Shown: positions 32,499 to 41,600 of the stretch, piece after piece
Numbering within the stretch: position 1 is the first letter of the stretch
Layout: the number at the start of each line of letters is the position of its first letter
Source of the DNA: an uncultured Bacilli bacterium
Lineage (GTDB): Bacteria > Bacillota_I > Bacilli_A > RF39 > UBA660
Assembly: GCA_934148015.1 (NCBI GenBank)
Contig: CAKPCU010000010.1
Span: forward strand, 1 to 49,191
Direction: 5' to 3'
Length of the DNA: 49,191 nucleotides
Program-made: the position numbers and the translations under genes
Notes under the pieces: model-generated
Seen by the model: the letters and a program-made list of their open reading frames with translations, nothing else
Databases searched by the model: none
Told to the model about the DNA's origin: nothing

Positions 32499-33390
32499 AG
32501 TTAAAAATGTAGATAAATATTATGGAGATTTTAAGGCAGTAGATAATCTTTCATTTAAAGTGGATAAAGGAGAAATATTTGGACTTTTAGGTGTTAATGG
32601 AGCTGGTAAAACAACTACATTTAGAATGATTATGAATTTAATTAAACCAAGTTCTGGTACTATTACTTTTAATGGAAGAAAAATAGATTATGATATAACT
32701 GATAAAATAGGCTTTTTAACAGAAGAAAGAAGTTTGCTTACTAAGCTTACTGTTAAGGAACAAATACTTTTTTATGGAGCATTAAAATCACTTGATAATG
32801 AAACTATACTTAAAAGATTAGATAAACTTTTAGAAAGATTTGAAATTGCTGATTATAAAAATAGAAAAATAAATACTTTATCAAAAGGTAATCAGCAGAA
32901 GGTACAGTTTATATCAGCAATAATTAATGAACCTAAATTACTTATATTAGATGAACCTTTTTCAGGACTTGATCCAATTAATATAGAATTATTTAAAAGT
33001 GTTATATTAGAATTAAAGGAAAAAGGTACATCAATAATATTTTCATCTCATAGAATGGATCATGTAGAATTTTTTTGTGAAAAATTAGTTATTTTAGTTA
33101 AAGGAAAAACCGTACTTGAAGGATATTTAAAAGATATAAAAAATGAATTTAAAATGAAAAAGGTTATAATAAGTGGAGATGTTAATAAAAAGGACTTAGA
33201 GAAAATAAAAGGGGTTATAAGTGTAAGTAAAATAAAAGATGAATACTGCGTTAATATTAAAGATTCTAGTGTAAATAAAGAAATATTTTCTTATATTAAA
33301 AAGAAAAATAATATTACTAAGTATTTAACTAAAGAACCTTCCTTAGAAGAAATATTTGTTGCAAAGGTAGGTGAAGCATATGGAAAATAA
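32491..33390 (+). CDS. ABC transporter ATP-binding protein (YhaQ/NatA-like)
   Basis: 299 residues. 'LLGVNGAGKTTTFRM' is Walker A, 'LSKGNQQKVQFISAI' the signature with the Q-K-V-Q form typical of YhaQ/NatA proteins, 'LLILDEPFSGLDP' Walker B and 'FSSHRMDHVE' the switch His. A C-terminal domain of about 90 residues follows, as in this exporter group. It pairs with the permease that starts 11 nt before its end. Substrates of such transporters include sodium ions, drugs or peptides; the adjoining peptidase pair favours a peptide or envelope role, as inference. Confidence 0.92.
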   Translation: MLEVKNVDKYYGDFKAVDNLSFKVDKGEIFGLLGVNGAGKTTTFRMIMNLIKPSSGTITFNGRKIDYDITDKIGFLTEERSLLTKLTVKEQILFYGALKSLDNETILKRLDKLLERFEIADYKNRKINTLSKGNQQKVQFISAIINEPKLLILDEPFSGLDPINIELFKSVILELKEKGTSIIFSSHRMDHVEFFCEKLVILVKGKTVLEGYLKDIKNEFKMKKVIISGDVNKKDLEKIKGVISVSKIKDEYCVNIKDSSVNKEIFSYIKKKNNITKYLTKEPSLEEIFVAKVGEAYGK

Positions 33391-34699
33391 GTTTAAGTTT
33401 TTAGTTAAACATAGTCTTAAGAAAAAGTTAAAAAATAAATGGTTTATTGTTGTTAATGTAATACTTGCTATAGTACTTATTAGTTTAGTAAATATAGATA
33501 GTATAGTTAAAGTGTTTGGTGGTAATTTTTCTAGTGATATTAAAATGAGAATAGTAGATAATTCATCTTATTATGAAAATATTAAAGAAGGATTAGAAAG
33601 TATAAAACCATTAATAACTGATTCTTCTTTAAAGATAATTAAAGAAAATGACTTATCTAAAGCTAAGAAAAAAATAAAAGGGACAGATGATATATTACTT
33701 GTTATAGAGCCTGATAATGATAATATATTTAAAGCAGAATTTATAACGGATTCTTATGTTGACTTGGTAAAGTATCAAGCTATATCTAGTATTTTAACAA
33801 GTGTAAAAAGAAATATTTATTTAAGTCAAAGTAATATAGATAAAAATGAATTAGATAAGATAAATAGTAATGTTGTAATAAAAAGAAGTTTTATAGATAA
33901 AGATAAGAGTAAGAATGAGGAAAATTCTAAAATGATTTTATCAACACTTTCCCTTATAATAGTACTTCCTTGTTTTATGTTAATAGTATTTTTAGTACAA
34001 ATGATAGGTGCTGAAATAAATGAAGAAAAATCAACTCGTGGTATGGAAATTATAATAGGTAATGTTTCTGCTAAAGCACACTTTTTCTCTAAAGTATTAG
34101 CAAGTAATATCTTTGTTCTTTTACAAGGTGCTTTGATTATAATATATGGTTTAATTGGATTTGTAGTAAGAAAATTAACTACAAAGGCAGGTAGTCTTAG
34201 TATGGTAAAAGGTGCTTTAGATAGTGTGAGTGTAAGTGATTTATTAGAAACATTTAAAACTAGTAACTTATTAGATAAAATAGGTTATATAATTCCACTT
34301 TTAATATTACTAATTGTATTAAGCTTTTTAGCATATTCACTTTTAGCTGGAATACTTGCATCAGTTACAACTAATATGGAAAATTTTCAACAATTACAAA
34401 CACCACTTATGATAATAAATGTAGTTGGTTATTATTTAATAATAATGTCATCTGCTTTTCCAGGTTCTATATTTATAAAAATAATGAGTATAATACCACT
34501 TATATCAGTTACGGTAGCACCTAGTATGTTAATATCTGGTGAAATTGGAATAGGAATTATAATAATTGCAATATTACTTTTAGTTTTATTAGATTATCTT
34601 CTTATAAAATACGGACTTAGAGTATATAAAGCTGGAATATTAAATTATTCAGAAAATGACTTATTTAAGAAAATGTTAAAGGCTGTAAAGGAGAAATAA
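33380..34699 (+). CDS. ABC-2 type transporter permease (YhaP/NatB-like)
   Basis: 439 residues with the ABC-2 (membrane-spanning with large outer loop) layout: one N-terminal membrane segment (about 20-38), an outer domain of about 160 residues, then five or six membrane segments including 'IVLPCFMLIVFLVQMIGAEI', 'NEEKSTRGMEIIIGN' coupling helix and 'LLAGILASVTTNMENFQQLQTP'. The last motif is characteristic of YhaP/NatB permeases. ATG 33380 with AGGTGA (33369-33374) is preferred to GTG 33371. It overlaps the ATPase gene by 11 nt. Confidence 0.9.
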   Translation: MENKFKFLVKHSLKKKLKNKWFIVVNVILAIVLISLVNIDSIVKVFGGNFSSDIKMRIVDNSSYYENIKEGLESIKPLITDSSLKIIKENDLSKAKKKIKGTDDILLVIEPDNDNIFKAEFITDSYVDLVKYQAISSILTSVKRNIYLSQSNIDKNELDKINSNVVIKRSFIDKDKSKNEENSKMILSTLSLIIVLPCFMLIVFLVQMIGAEINEEKSTRGMEIIIGNVSAKAHFFSKVLASNIFVLLQGALIIIYGLIGFVVRKLTTKAGSLSMVKGALDSVSVSDLLETFKTSNLLDKIGYIIPLLILLIVLSFLAYSLLAGILASVTTNMENFQQLQTPLMIINVVGYYLIIMSSAFPGSIFIKIMSIIPLISVTVAPSMLISGEIGIGIIIIAILLLVLLDYLLIKYGLRVYKAGILNYSENDLFKKMLKAVKEK

Positions 34700-34735
34700 G
34701 TGTTCTTTTTAAGTAAAAATTAAAGGAGTTTATAT

Positions 34736-35104
34736 ATGAAACAAATTGCAAAGATGGCTTTAAAAATGATAATAATTTCTGTTTCTATCTTTTTAATATT
34801 ATATATGATTTATTATAAATTTATATATAATTTTGATAATTTACCAAAAGGAGTATATGTTGAAAGCGTTGTATCTCCTAACAAAAAATATAGATTGAAT
34901 TCTTATTTGTATAGTGGTGGAGCAACGCTAGATTGGGCTTTAAGGGTAGAAATAGAGAATATAAAAACTAATGAAAAGCATAATGTTTATTGGAAATATC
35001 ACGAAAAAGAATCTGATATTAAATGGATTGATAATAATTATGCTGAAATAAATGGAATGAAATTGAATGTTTTTAAAGACAAATATGATTTTAGATTTAA
35101 TTAA
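34736..35104 (+). CDS. DUF5412 family membrane-anchored protein
   Basis: 122 residues: one N-terminal membrane segment (about 8-30) and an outer domain with 'SPNKKYRLNSYLYSGGATLDWALRVEI', 'VYWKYHEKESDIKWID' and 'NGMKLNVFKDKYDFR'. The 'GGAT-x-D-W-A' core and the ending match DUF5412 as I know it from Bacilli, a family without a defined function. AAGGAG precedes ATG 34736. It follows the ABC permease by 36 nt with no terminator seen, so it may be the last gene of that unit. Confidence 0.75.
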   Translation: MKQIAKMALKMIIISVSIFLILYMIYYKFIYNFDNLPKGVYVESVVSPNKKYRLNSYLYSGGATLDWALRVEIENIKTNEKHNVYWKYHEKESDIKWIDNNYAEINGMKLNVFKDKYDFRFN

Positions 35105-35196
35105 CTATTTAATATAAAATTTAGTACAATTTTTCAAATATTAATATCACTGTCTCCGTTTTTTATGTGGTTGCTCTACATTTTGTAATAAAAGAC

Positions 35197-35225
35197 TTTA
35201 CAAATCATAAATTATATTGTATACT
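35197..35225 (+). promoter_or_regulatory. SigmaA promoter of infC-rpmI-rplT
   Basis: TTTACA (35197-35202), 17-nt spacer, TATACT (35220-35225), each 5 of 6. A start near 35232 would give a leader of about 155 nt. Confidence 0.82.
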
Positions 35226-35297
35226 AGTTTACGTAATTTTGATTAAGAAGGAAAGAAGATTAGTATTTATCTCACCTGATTACTTAAGTAATAGGTT

Positions 35298-35338
35298 AAA
35301 CGCCAATGTAAATAAATAATGGTTTAATAGCGTTTTTT
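35298..35338 (+). terminator. Attenuator terminator in the infC leader
   Basis: 6-bp base stem (35298-35303 with 35330-35335), further pairing CCA/TGG inside, T6 at 35333-35338. Confidence 0.65.
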
Positions 35339-35341
35339 AAG

Positions 35342-35368
35342 GTGGATACTTTTCTTGTATTCACTTTT
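35342..35368 (+). terminator. Second terminator-like hairpin just before infC
   Basis: 8-bp stem (35342-35349 with 35357-35364, one G-U), 7-nt loop, TTTT. Only 5 nt separate it from the infC ribosome-binding site GGAGGTG (35374-35380). Confidence 0.6.
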
Positions 35369-35387
35369 ATTATGGAGGTGCTTTAAT

Positions 35388-35912
35388 ATAGCAAAGGAAA
35401 AAGAAATGCCAATTAATGAGCAAATAAGAGCAAAACAAATGCTAGTAATTGGTCCTAAGGGTGAACAACTTGGAGTTAAATCTAAGGATGAGGCTTTAAC
35501 ATTAGCTTCATATGCTGGTTTTGATTTAGTTTTAATTAATGAAAAAGGTGATATGCCAGTATGTAAACTTATGGATTATAATAAGTTTAAGTACGAAAAA
35601 AAGAAAAAATTAAAAGAATCTCAAAAAAAGCAAAAGGAAAATAATGTTGAAACAAAAGAATATAGGTTATCGCCTAACATTGATGTGCATGATTTTAATA
35701 CAAAATTAGTTAACGTAAGAAAATATCTTGAAAAAGGTCATAAAATTAAGTTATCAATAAGATTTAGAGGACGTGAAATGCAGTTTACTGATAAAGGACG
35801 TGATGTGCTTATGAGATTTGCAAATGAAGTAAGTGATATATCTAGTCTTGATGGAAATCCAGTTTTAGATGGAAGAAGTATGACAGCAAGTTTAAGTCCA
35901 ATAAAAAAATAG
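35388..35912 (+). CDS. infC: Translation initiation factor IF-3 with ATA start
   Basis: 174 residues. 'PINEQIRAKQMLVIGPKGEQLGVKS' and 'DMPVCKLMDYNKFKYE' are the N-domain, 'YRLSPNIDVHDFNTKLVNVRKYLEKG' and 'IRFRGREMQF' the C-domain of IF-3, which guards initiator tRNA and start-codon choice on the 30S subunit. The ribosome-binding site GGAGGTG (35374-35380) stands 7 nt before ATA 35388, giving '(M)AKEKEMPINEQ'; ATG 35406 has no site and would trim the N-terminus. Rare AUU/AUA/AUC starts are known for infC and allow IF-3 to repress itself. Followed by rpmI. Confidence 0.93.
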   Translation: MAKEKEMPINEQIRAKQMLVIGPKGEQLGVKSKDEALTLASYAGFDLVLINEKGDMPVCKLMDYNKFKYEKKKKLKESQKKQKENNVETKEYRLSPNIDVHDFNTKLVNVRKYLEKGHKIKLSIRFRGREMQFTDKGRDVLMRFANEVSDISSLDGNPVLDGRSMTASLSPIKK

Positions 35913-35933
35913 TTATAAAGTAGGAGGAATATT

Positions 35934-36137
35934 ATGGCAAAGAAAACACAAAAAACTCATAAAGGAACAAAAAAAGTTTTAAATGTAAGACAAAGTGGTT
36001 CAATAACAGTAGGTAAACCAGGTTCAAGACATAACACTGGTTCAAAGACTACAAACTTTAATAGAAAAGCAAGAGCAGGTTCTAACCTTTCTGGTGCTGA
36101 TAAAAATAGATTAAAGAGAATAATCGATACATTATAA
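35934..36137 (+). CDS. rpmI: Large ribosomal subunit protein bL35
   Basis: 67 residues, full length. Very basic, with the family's 'KTHKGTKKVLNVRQSGSI' start, 'KPGSRHNTGSKTTNFNRKAR' centre and 'DKNRLKRII' end. Good AGTAGGAGGA site before ATG 35934. Second gene of the classical infC-rpmI-rplT operon. Confidence 0.97.
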   Translation: MAKKTQKTHKGTKKVLNVRQSGSITVGKPGSRHNTGSKTTNFNRKARAGSNLSGADKNRLKRIIDTL

Positions 36138-36166
36138 TAAAGAAGTAATTAAGGAGGAAATAAATA

Positions 36167-36712
36167 ATGGCAAGAGTAAAAAATGGAGCTACTACTAAAG
36201 CTCGCCGTAAGAAGATATTAAAACAAGCTAAAGGATATTTTGGAAGTAAACATCGTTTATTTAAAACAGCTAAAGAACAAGTTATGCATTCATATGTATA
36301 TGCTTATAGAGATAGAAAACAAAACAAACGTAATTTTAGAAAATTATGGATAGTTCGTATTAATGCAGCATGTCGTGAAAATGAAATTAGTTATTCAAGA
36401 TTTATAAATGGTTTAACAAAAGCAGGAGTTGTAGTAAATCGTAAGATGTTAGCAGAAATAGCTATTGATTCACCTAAAGCTTTCTCTGATTTAGTTTCAA
36501 TTGCAAAAGATGCTCTAGATGGCAAAATGCCTAAAGAAGAAAAGGTAGAAAAGAAGAGTCAAGTTAAAACATCTACAAAAAAAGAAGTGAAAGAAGAAAA
36601 GCAAGATCTATCAAAATTAACAGTAGCAGAATTAAAAGCTATGGCAAAAGAAAAAAAGATTGAAGGCTATACTTCAATGAAAAAAGCTGAACTTTTAGAG
36701 AAACTTGCATAG
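36167..36712 (+). CDS. rplT: Large ribosomal subunit protein bL20 with C-terminal Rho_N-like extension
   Basis: 181 residues against about 118 for a normal L20. Residues 1-119 are a complete L20: 'ARVKNGATTKARRKKILKQA', 'GYFGSKHRLFKTAKEQVMHS', 'RKQNKRNFRKLWIVRINAA'. Residues 120-147 are a Lys/Glu-rich linker and 148-181 ('LSKLTVAELKAMAKEKKIEG' then 'YTSMKKAELLEKL') match the small helical Rho_N/SAP-like module that binds nucleic acid. L20 is an assembly protein of the 50S subunit and, in Bacillus, represses its own operon through the leader. The stop lies within a terminator. Confidence 0.93.
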   Translation: MARVKNGATTKARRKKILKQAKGYFGSKHRLFKTAKEQVMHSYVYAYRDRKQNKRNFRKLWIVRINAACRENEISYSRFINGLTKAGVVVNRKMLAEIAIDSPKAFSDLVSIAKDALDGKMPKEEKVEKKSQVKTSTKKEVKEEKQDLSKLTVAELKAMAKEKKIEGYTSMKKAELLEKLA

Positions 36713-36724
36713 TTTCTTTTTTTT
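36697..36724 (+). terminator. Intrinsic terminator overlapping the rplT stop
   Basis: 7-bp perfect stem (36699-36705 with 36711-36717), 5-nt loop, T-run to 36724. The last codons of rplT form the 5' arm. Confidence 0.8.
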
Positions 36725-36762
36725 GCAGAACTAACAAATTAATAAAAAAGAGGTGTATTTGT

Positions 36763-38580
36763 ATGGAAGAAATAAGAAATGTTGCAATAATTGCCCATGT
36801 TGACCATGGTAAAACAACACTTGTTGATGAATTATTAAAACAATCAGGAACTTTCAGAGAAAATGAAGAAGTAGAAACAAGAGCGATGGACTCTAATGCT
36901 ATAGAAAGGGAACGTGGTATTACAATACTTGCTAAAACAACAGCTATTAATTATAAAAATGTTAGAATAAATATTTTAGATACTCCAGGACATGCTGATT
37001 TTGGTGGAGAAGTTGAAAGAATTATGCATATGGTTGATGGTGTTCTTTTAGTAGTTGATGCTTATGAAGGCACTATGCCACAAACAAGATTTGTACTAAA
37101 AAAAGCATTAGAAGCAGGAGTTAAACCCATAGTTGCAATAAACAAAGTAGATAAGCCATCTACTAGAATAGATGAAGTATTAGATGAAGTATTGGAATTA
37201 TTTATTGAACTTGGTGCAAATGATGAACAACTTGAATTTCCAGTTGTATATGTATCAGCATTAAACGGAACATCAAGTTTAGATAAAGATTTATCTACAC
37301 AAAAGCATACCATGGACCCAGTTTTAGATATGATTGTAAAATATATTCCATCACCAAACCAAGACAGCACATCACCACTTCAATTTCAACCAGCTCTATT
37401 AGATTACAATGATTATGTAGGAAGAATTGGTATTGGTAGAATTGCAAGAGGTACTATAAAAGAAAATGAAAATGTATCATGTGTTAGATTAGATGGAACA
37501 ATTAAGCAATTTAGAATACAAAAATTATTTGGTTTTTTAGGACTTAAAAGAATAGAAATTAAAGAAGCTCATGCAGGAGAAATTGTTGCAATAGCAGGTC
37601 TTCCTGATATATCTGTTGGGGAGACAGTTTGTACATACCAAAAAGAAGAAGCACTAGAGCCACTTAGAATAGATGAGCCAACTCTTCAAATGACTTTTTC
37701 TGTTAATAATTCACCTTTTGCTGGAAGAGAAGGTAAGTTTGTAACAGCTAGAAAACTAGAAGAAAGATTAATAAAAGAAACTCAAAGAGATGTATCTTTA
37801 AAGGTAAGACAAAATGATACTGAAAGCTGGATAGTTTCAGGACGTGGTGAACTCCATTTATCTATATTAATTGAAAATATGAGAAGAGAAGGTTATGAAC
37901 TTCAAGTATCAAAACCAGAAGTTATCATAAAAGAAATAGATGGCGTTAAATGTGAACCATATGAAGATTTACAACTTGATGTTCCAGAAGAAAACGTTGG
38001 ATCTGTTATAGAAGCTTTAGGAACTAGGGGAGCTGAAATGGTTCAAATGACAAATAATCAAAATCAAGTTAGATTAAATTATTCTATTCCATCTCGTGGA
38101 CTTATTGGTTTTATGACTGATTATATGACTATGACTAAAGGTTATGGTATTATTAATCATACTTATAGCTGCTATAAACCAGTTGCAGATGCTGTTGTTG
38201 GAGAAAGAAAACTTGGTGTTTTAGTTTCTATGGAAAATGGTAAGGCATCAGCTTACGGACTTGGGCAATTAGAAGATCGTGGTGTTATGTTTATAGAACC
38301 AGGATGCGAAGTTTATGAGGGTATGATAGTTGGTGAAAATAACAGAGAAAATGATTTAGCTGTAAACGTTGTTAAACAAAAGCAACAAACAAATACTAGA
38401 AGTGCTGGTAAAGATCATACCGTAGTTTTAAAAAGACCAAGAAAGTTATCTTTAGAAGTATGTTTAGACTATATTAATTCTGATGAATTAGTAGAAGTTA
38501 CTCCTGAAAACTTTAGAATGAGGAAAAAAATACTTAATACTGAAGAAAGAAAGAAATTTGACGCAAGATTAAAAGGATAA
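36763..38580 (+). CDS. typA: TypA/BipA ribosome-associated GTPase
   Basis: 605 residues, typical for TypA. G motifs: 'IIAHVDHGKTTLVDELL' (G1), 'RERGITILAK' (G2), 'DTPGHADFGGEVERIM' (G3) and 'AINKVDKPSTR' (G4), followed by EF-G-like domains and the family C-terminal domain ('SRGLIGFMTDYMTMTKGYG', 'LVSMENGKASAYGLGQLEDR'). TypA acts in 50S assembly and stress or cold adaptation. No clear promoter is seen in the 50 nt after the rplT terminator, so read-through may feed it. AAGAGGTG precedes ATG 36763. Confidence 0.97.
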   Translation: MEEIRNVAIIAHVDHGKTTLVDELLKQSGTFRENEEVETRAMDSNAIERERGITILAKTTAINYKNVRINILDTPGHADFGGEVERIMHMVDGVLLVVDAYEGTMPQTRFVLKKALEAGVKPIVAINKVDKPSTRIDEVLDEVLELFIELGANDEQLEFPVVYVSALNGTSSLDKDLSTQKHTMDPVLDMIVKYIPSPNQDSTSPLQFQPALLDYNDYVGRIGIGRIARGTIKENENVSCVRLDGTIKQFRIQKLFGFLGLKRIEIKEAHAGEIVAIAGLPDISVGETVCTYQKEEALEPLRIDEPTLQMTFSVNNSPFAGREGKFVTARKLEERLIKETQRDVSLKVRQNDTESWIVSGRGELHLSILIENMRREGYELQVSKPEVIIKEIDGVKCEPYEDLQLDVPEENVGSVIEALGTRGAEMVQMTNNQNQVRLNYSIPSRGLIGFMTDYMTMTKGYGIINHTYSCYKPVADAVVGERKLGVLVSMENGKASAYGLGQLEDRGVMFIEPGCEVYEGMIVGENNRENDLAVNVVKQKQQTNTRSAGKDHTVVLKRPRKLSLEVCLDYINSDELVEVTPENFRMRKKILNTEERKKFDARLKG

Positions 38581-38588
38581 AATTAAAT

Positions 38589-38619
38589 AAACTATTAGCA
38601 TAATTTGTTAATAGTTTTT
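38589..38619 (+). terminator. Intrinsic terminator after typA
   Basis: 9-bp perfect stem (38589-38597 with 38609-38617), 11-nt loop, ending in T5. Confidence 0.8.
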
Positions 38620-38652
38620 ATATGTTTATATGTTTTAAAAATAATTAATTAA

Positions 38653-38661
38653 TGATATAAT
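38653..38661 (+). promoter_or_regulatory. Extended -10 promoter for nifJ
   Basis: TGA then TATAAT (38656-38661); no convincing -35. The start ATG is 25 nt downstream with GAAGGTGA before it. Confidence 0.6.
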
Positions 38662-38685
38662 TATATTATAGTAGAAGGTGAAAGT

Positions 38686-41600
38686 ATGGAAAAATATAAA
38701 GTTATGGATGGAAATGAAGCTTGTAGTTATGTATCTTATTTATTTAGTGAGCTTGCAGGAATATATCCTATAACTCCTGCATCTAGCATGGCAGAAAAAG
38801 TGGATGAATTATCTAGTAAGGGCTTTAATAATTTGTATGGATATCCTGTTAAAGTAGTTGAAATGCAAAGTGAAGCAGGAGCTATTGCACTTGTTCATGG
38901 GGCTTTGTTATCGGGAACTATTGCAACTACTTATACTGCAAGTCAAGGACTTCTTTTAATGTTACCTAATATGTATAAAATTGCAGGAGAATGTTTACCT
39001 TGTGTTATAAATGTTGCTGCAAGAACAATTGCAACACATGCTCTTAGTATTTTAGGAGATCATAGTGATATATACGCTGCAAGACAAACTGGATTTGCAT
39101 TTATTTCATCTTCAAACGTACAAGATGTTATGAATTTAACCGCAGTATCATATCTTGCATCACTTAAAGATAGTATGCCTGTTTTAAACTTTTTTGATGG
39201 TTTTAGAACTAGTCATGAACTAAAAAAAATAAAAGTACTAGATGGTAGTAACTTAAAGTATTTAATAGATAGAAAAAGTTTAGATGAGTTTAGAAATAAT
39301 AGTATACTAGTTAAGAAAAAAATACATGGTACTAATCAAAATGATGATGTATTCTTTCAAAATACAGAAGCTAGAAATTTAAAATATGATAATTTTGCTG
39401 ATACGGTTAATTATTATATGCAAAAAATAAATGAAATAACTAAAAAAGATTATAAACCATTTAATTATTATGGTAGCAAAACAGCTAGTAAGATAATAGT
39501 TGCAATGGGCTCTGTTTGTGATACTATAAAGGAAGTTATAGATAATTCTGATAATTTAGGCCTTATAGAAGTACATTTATATAGACCTTTTAGTAAAAAA
39601 TACTTTTTAGATTGTATGCCAAAGACTGTTAAGAAAATAGCTGTATTAGATAAAACAAAAGAACCAGGTAGTACTGGGGAGCCTCTTTATTTAGATGTTT
39701 GCTCTTTATTTAATGACTGTGATATAAAACCTAAAGTAATAGGTGGAAGATATGGTTTGTCTGGTAAAAACACTGATGCTGCTTGCATAAAAGCGGTTTA
39801 CGACTTTTTAGATGATCCTAATAATTTTACTGGATTTACTGTTGGTATAGAAGATGATTTGACAAACAAAAGCTTAAAAGTTAAAGAATATGAAATTAAA
39901 CATTCTAATACAAAAGAAATATTAATATATGGTTATGGCTCTGATGGTATGGTTACAGCATCTAAGGATATACTAACTATTATGGGTAATTATACAAATG
40001 CATTTGTTCAAGGATACTTCCAGTATGATTCTAAAAAGTCTGGTGGTATTACAAGATCGCATCTTAGAATTTCAACTGAAGATATTAATAGACCATATTA
40101 TATAGATAAGGCTAATGTACTTGTTTGTACTAAAGATTCTTATCTTCTAAGATATGACATAATATCAAAATTAAAACCAAATGGAACATTTTTACTTGTA
40201 ACTAGTTTGGATGAAGAAAAAATAAAATCTTATTTACCATTAGATGTAAAAAAATACATAATAGATAATAATATTAATTTTTATATAATAGATGCTTATA
40301 ATATAGCTAAGAAAAACAATATACCTAATAAAATAAGTAGTATTATGGCATCAGCTATATTTAAGGTAAGTTCATTAATTAATTATGACTTAATTAAAGA
40401 AAAAATTGAAAGACAAATAGAAAAGAAATTCTCTAAAAAAGGAATAGAAATAGTAGAAGCTAATAAAAATGCATTAAAAGATGTAGTGGTAAAAAAAGTA
40501 GATATTAATATGACTAATTTATCTAATAGTGGTAGTATGGTAAGTATTAATACTAAAGATAAAATGACTAATTATATGTTTAGCCTAAAAGGTGATTTTC
40601 TTAAAACATCTGATTTTTTAAGTCATGCTGATGGTAGTTTTTCTGTTAATACATCTAAATTAGAAAAAAGAGATATAGCAAGTAATCTTCCTTGTTGGAA
40701 TAAAGAAAACTGCATAGAATGTAATATGTGTGCATTAGCATGTCCTCATTCAGTTATAAGACCATTTCTATTAACTAAAGAAGAGGTTAGTAGATATAAT
40801 TTAGAAAATAGTGTAATTAAAGCTAAGCAAACTGATGATTTATATTTTTACATGGGAATTTCTTTGAAAGATTGTACTGGTTGCGGTGTTTGTCATGAAG
40901 TGTGTCCAGCTAAAAATAAAGCTATAGAAATGAAAAATGAAGAAGATGTTCCAAGAAAAAACGTAGATAATATCTTTGAAATGGTAGAAAATAAAAATGT
41001 ATTTAAAAAAGATACTATAAAGGGATCACAATTTGAAAAACCATTATTCGAGTTTTCATATGCATGTGCAGGTTGTGGGCAGACTTCTTACATAAAACTA
41101 TTAACTCAGTTATTTAAAGATAAATTAGTTATTGCAAATGCAACAGGTTGCTCTTCAATATATGGTGGAGCTATACCTAGCATTCCTTATAATGTTTCCT
41201 GGGCAAATTCTTTATTTGAGGATAATGCAGAGTTTGGACTTGGGATAAAAGAATCAGAATTAATAATAAAAAATAAAATTTTAAATACTCTTAAAAATAG
41301 TAATTTAAGTGATGGTAATAGTGAACTTGTGAATAAATTACTTAATAATGTAAATGATATTAAAGTAGTAGATGATTTTATAAAAAAGTTTGATTTTTCT
41401 GAAGCAATTGAAATTGAAAGACTAAAGAAATATTTACTACCAAAATCAGTATGGATAATTGGTGGTGATGGCTGGGCTTATGATATTGGATTTGGTGGCT
41501 TGGATGAAGTTTTAGCAAGTGGACAAAACGTAAATATACTTGTTTTAGACACTGAACTTTATTCTAATACTGGTGGTCAAAAATCTAAGTCTACTAGATA

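Larger units (their letters stand above)
35232..35387 (+). promoter_or_regulatory. infC leader RNA, L20-leader-like
   Basis: Three hairpins precede infC: 35274-35296 (9 bp with one bulged G and a TTAA loop), a terminator 35298-35338 (AAACGC with GCGTTT at 35330-35335, then T's), and a second terminator-like hairpin 35342-35368. In Bacillus the operon is controlled by a leader that binds ribosomal protein L20 and terminates transcription. The position and terminator fit this, but I did not match the L20-binding pseudoknot residue by residue. The 92 nt before the promoter (35105-35196) show no gene. Confidence 0.65.
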
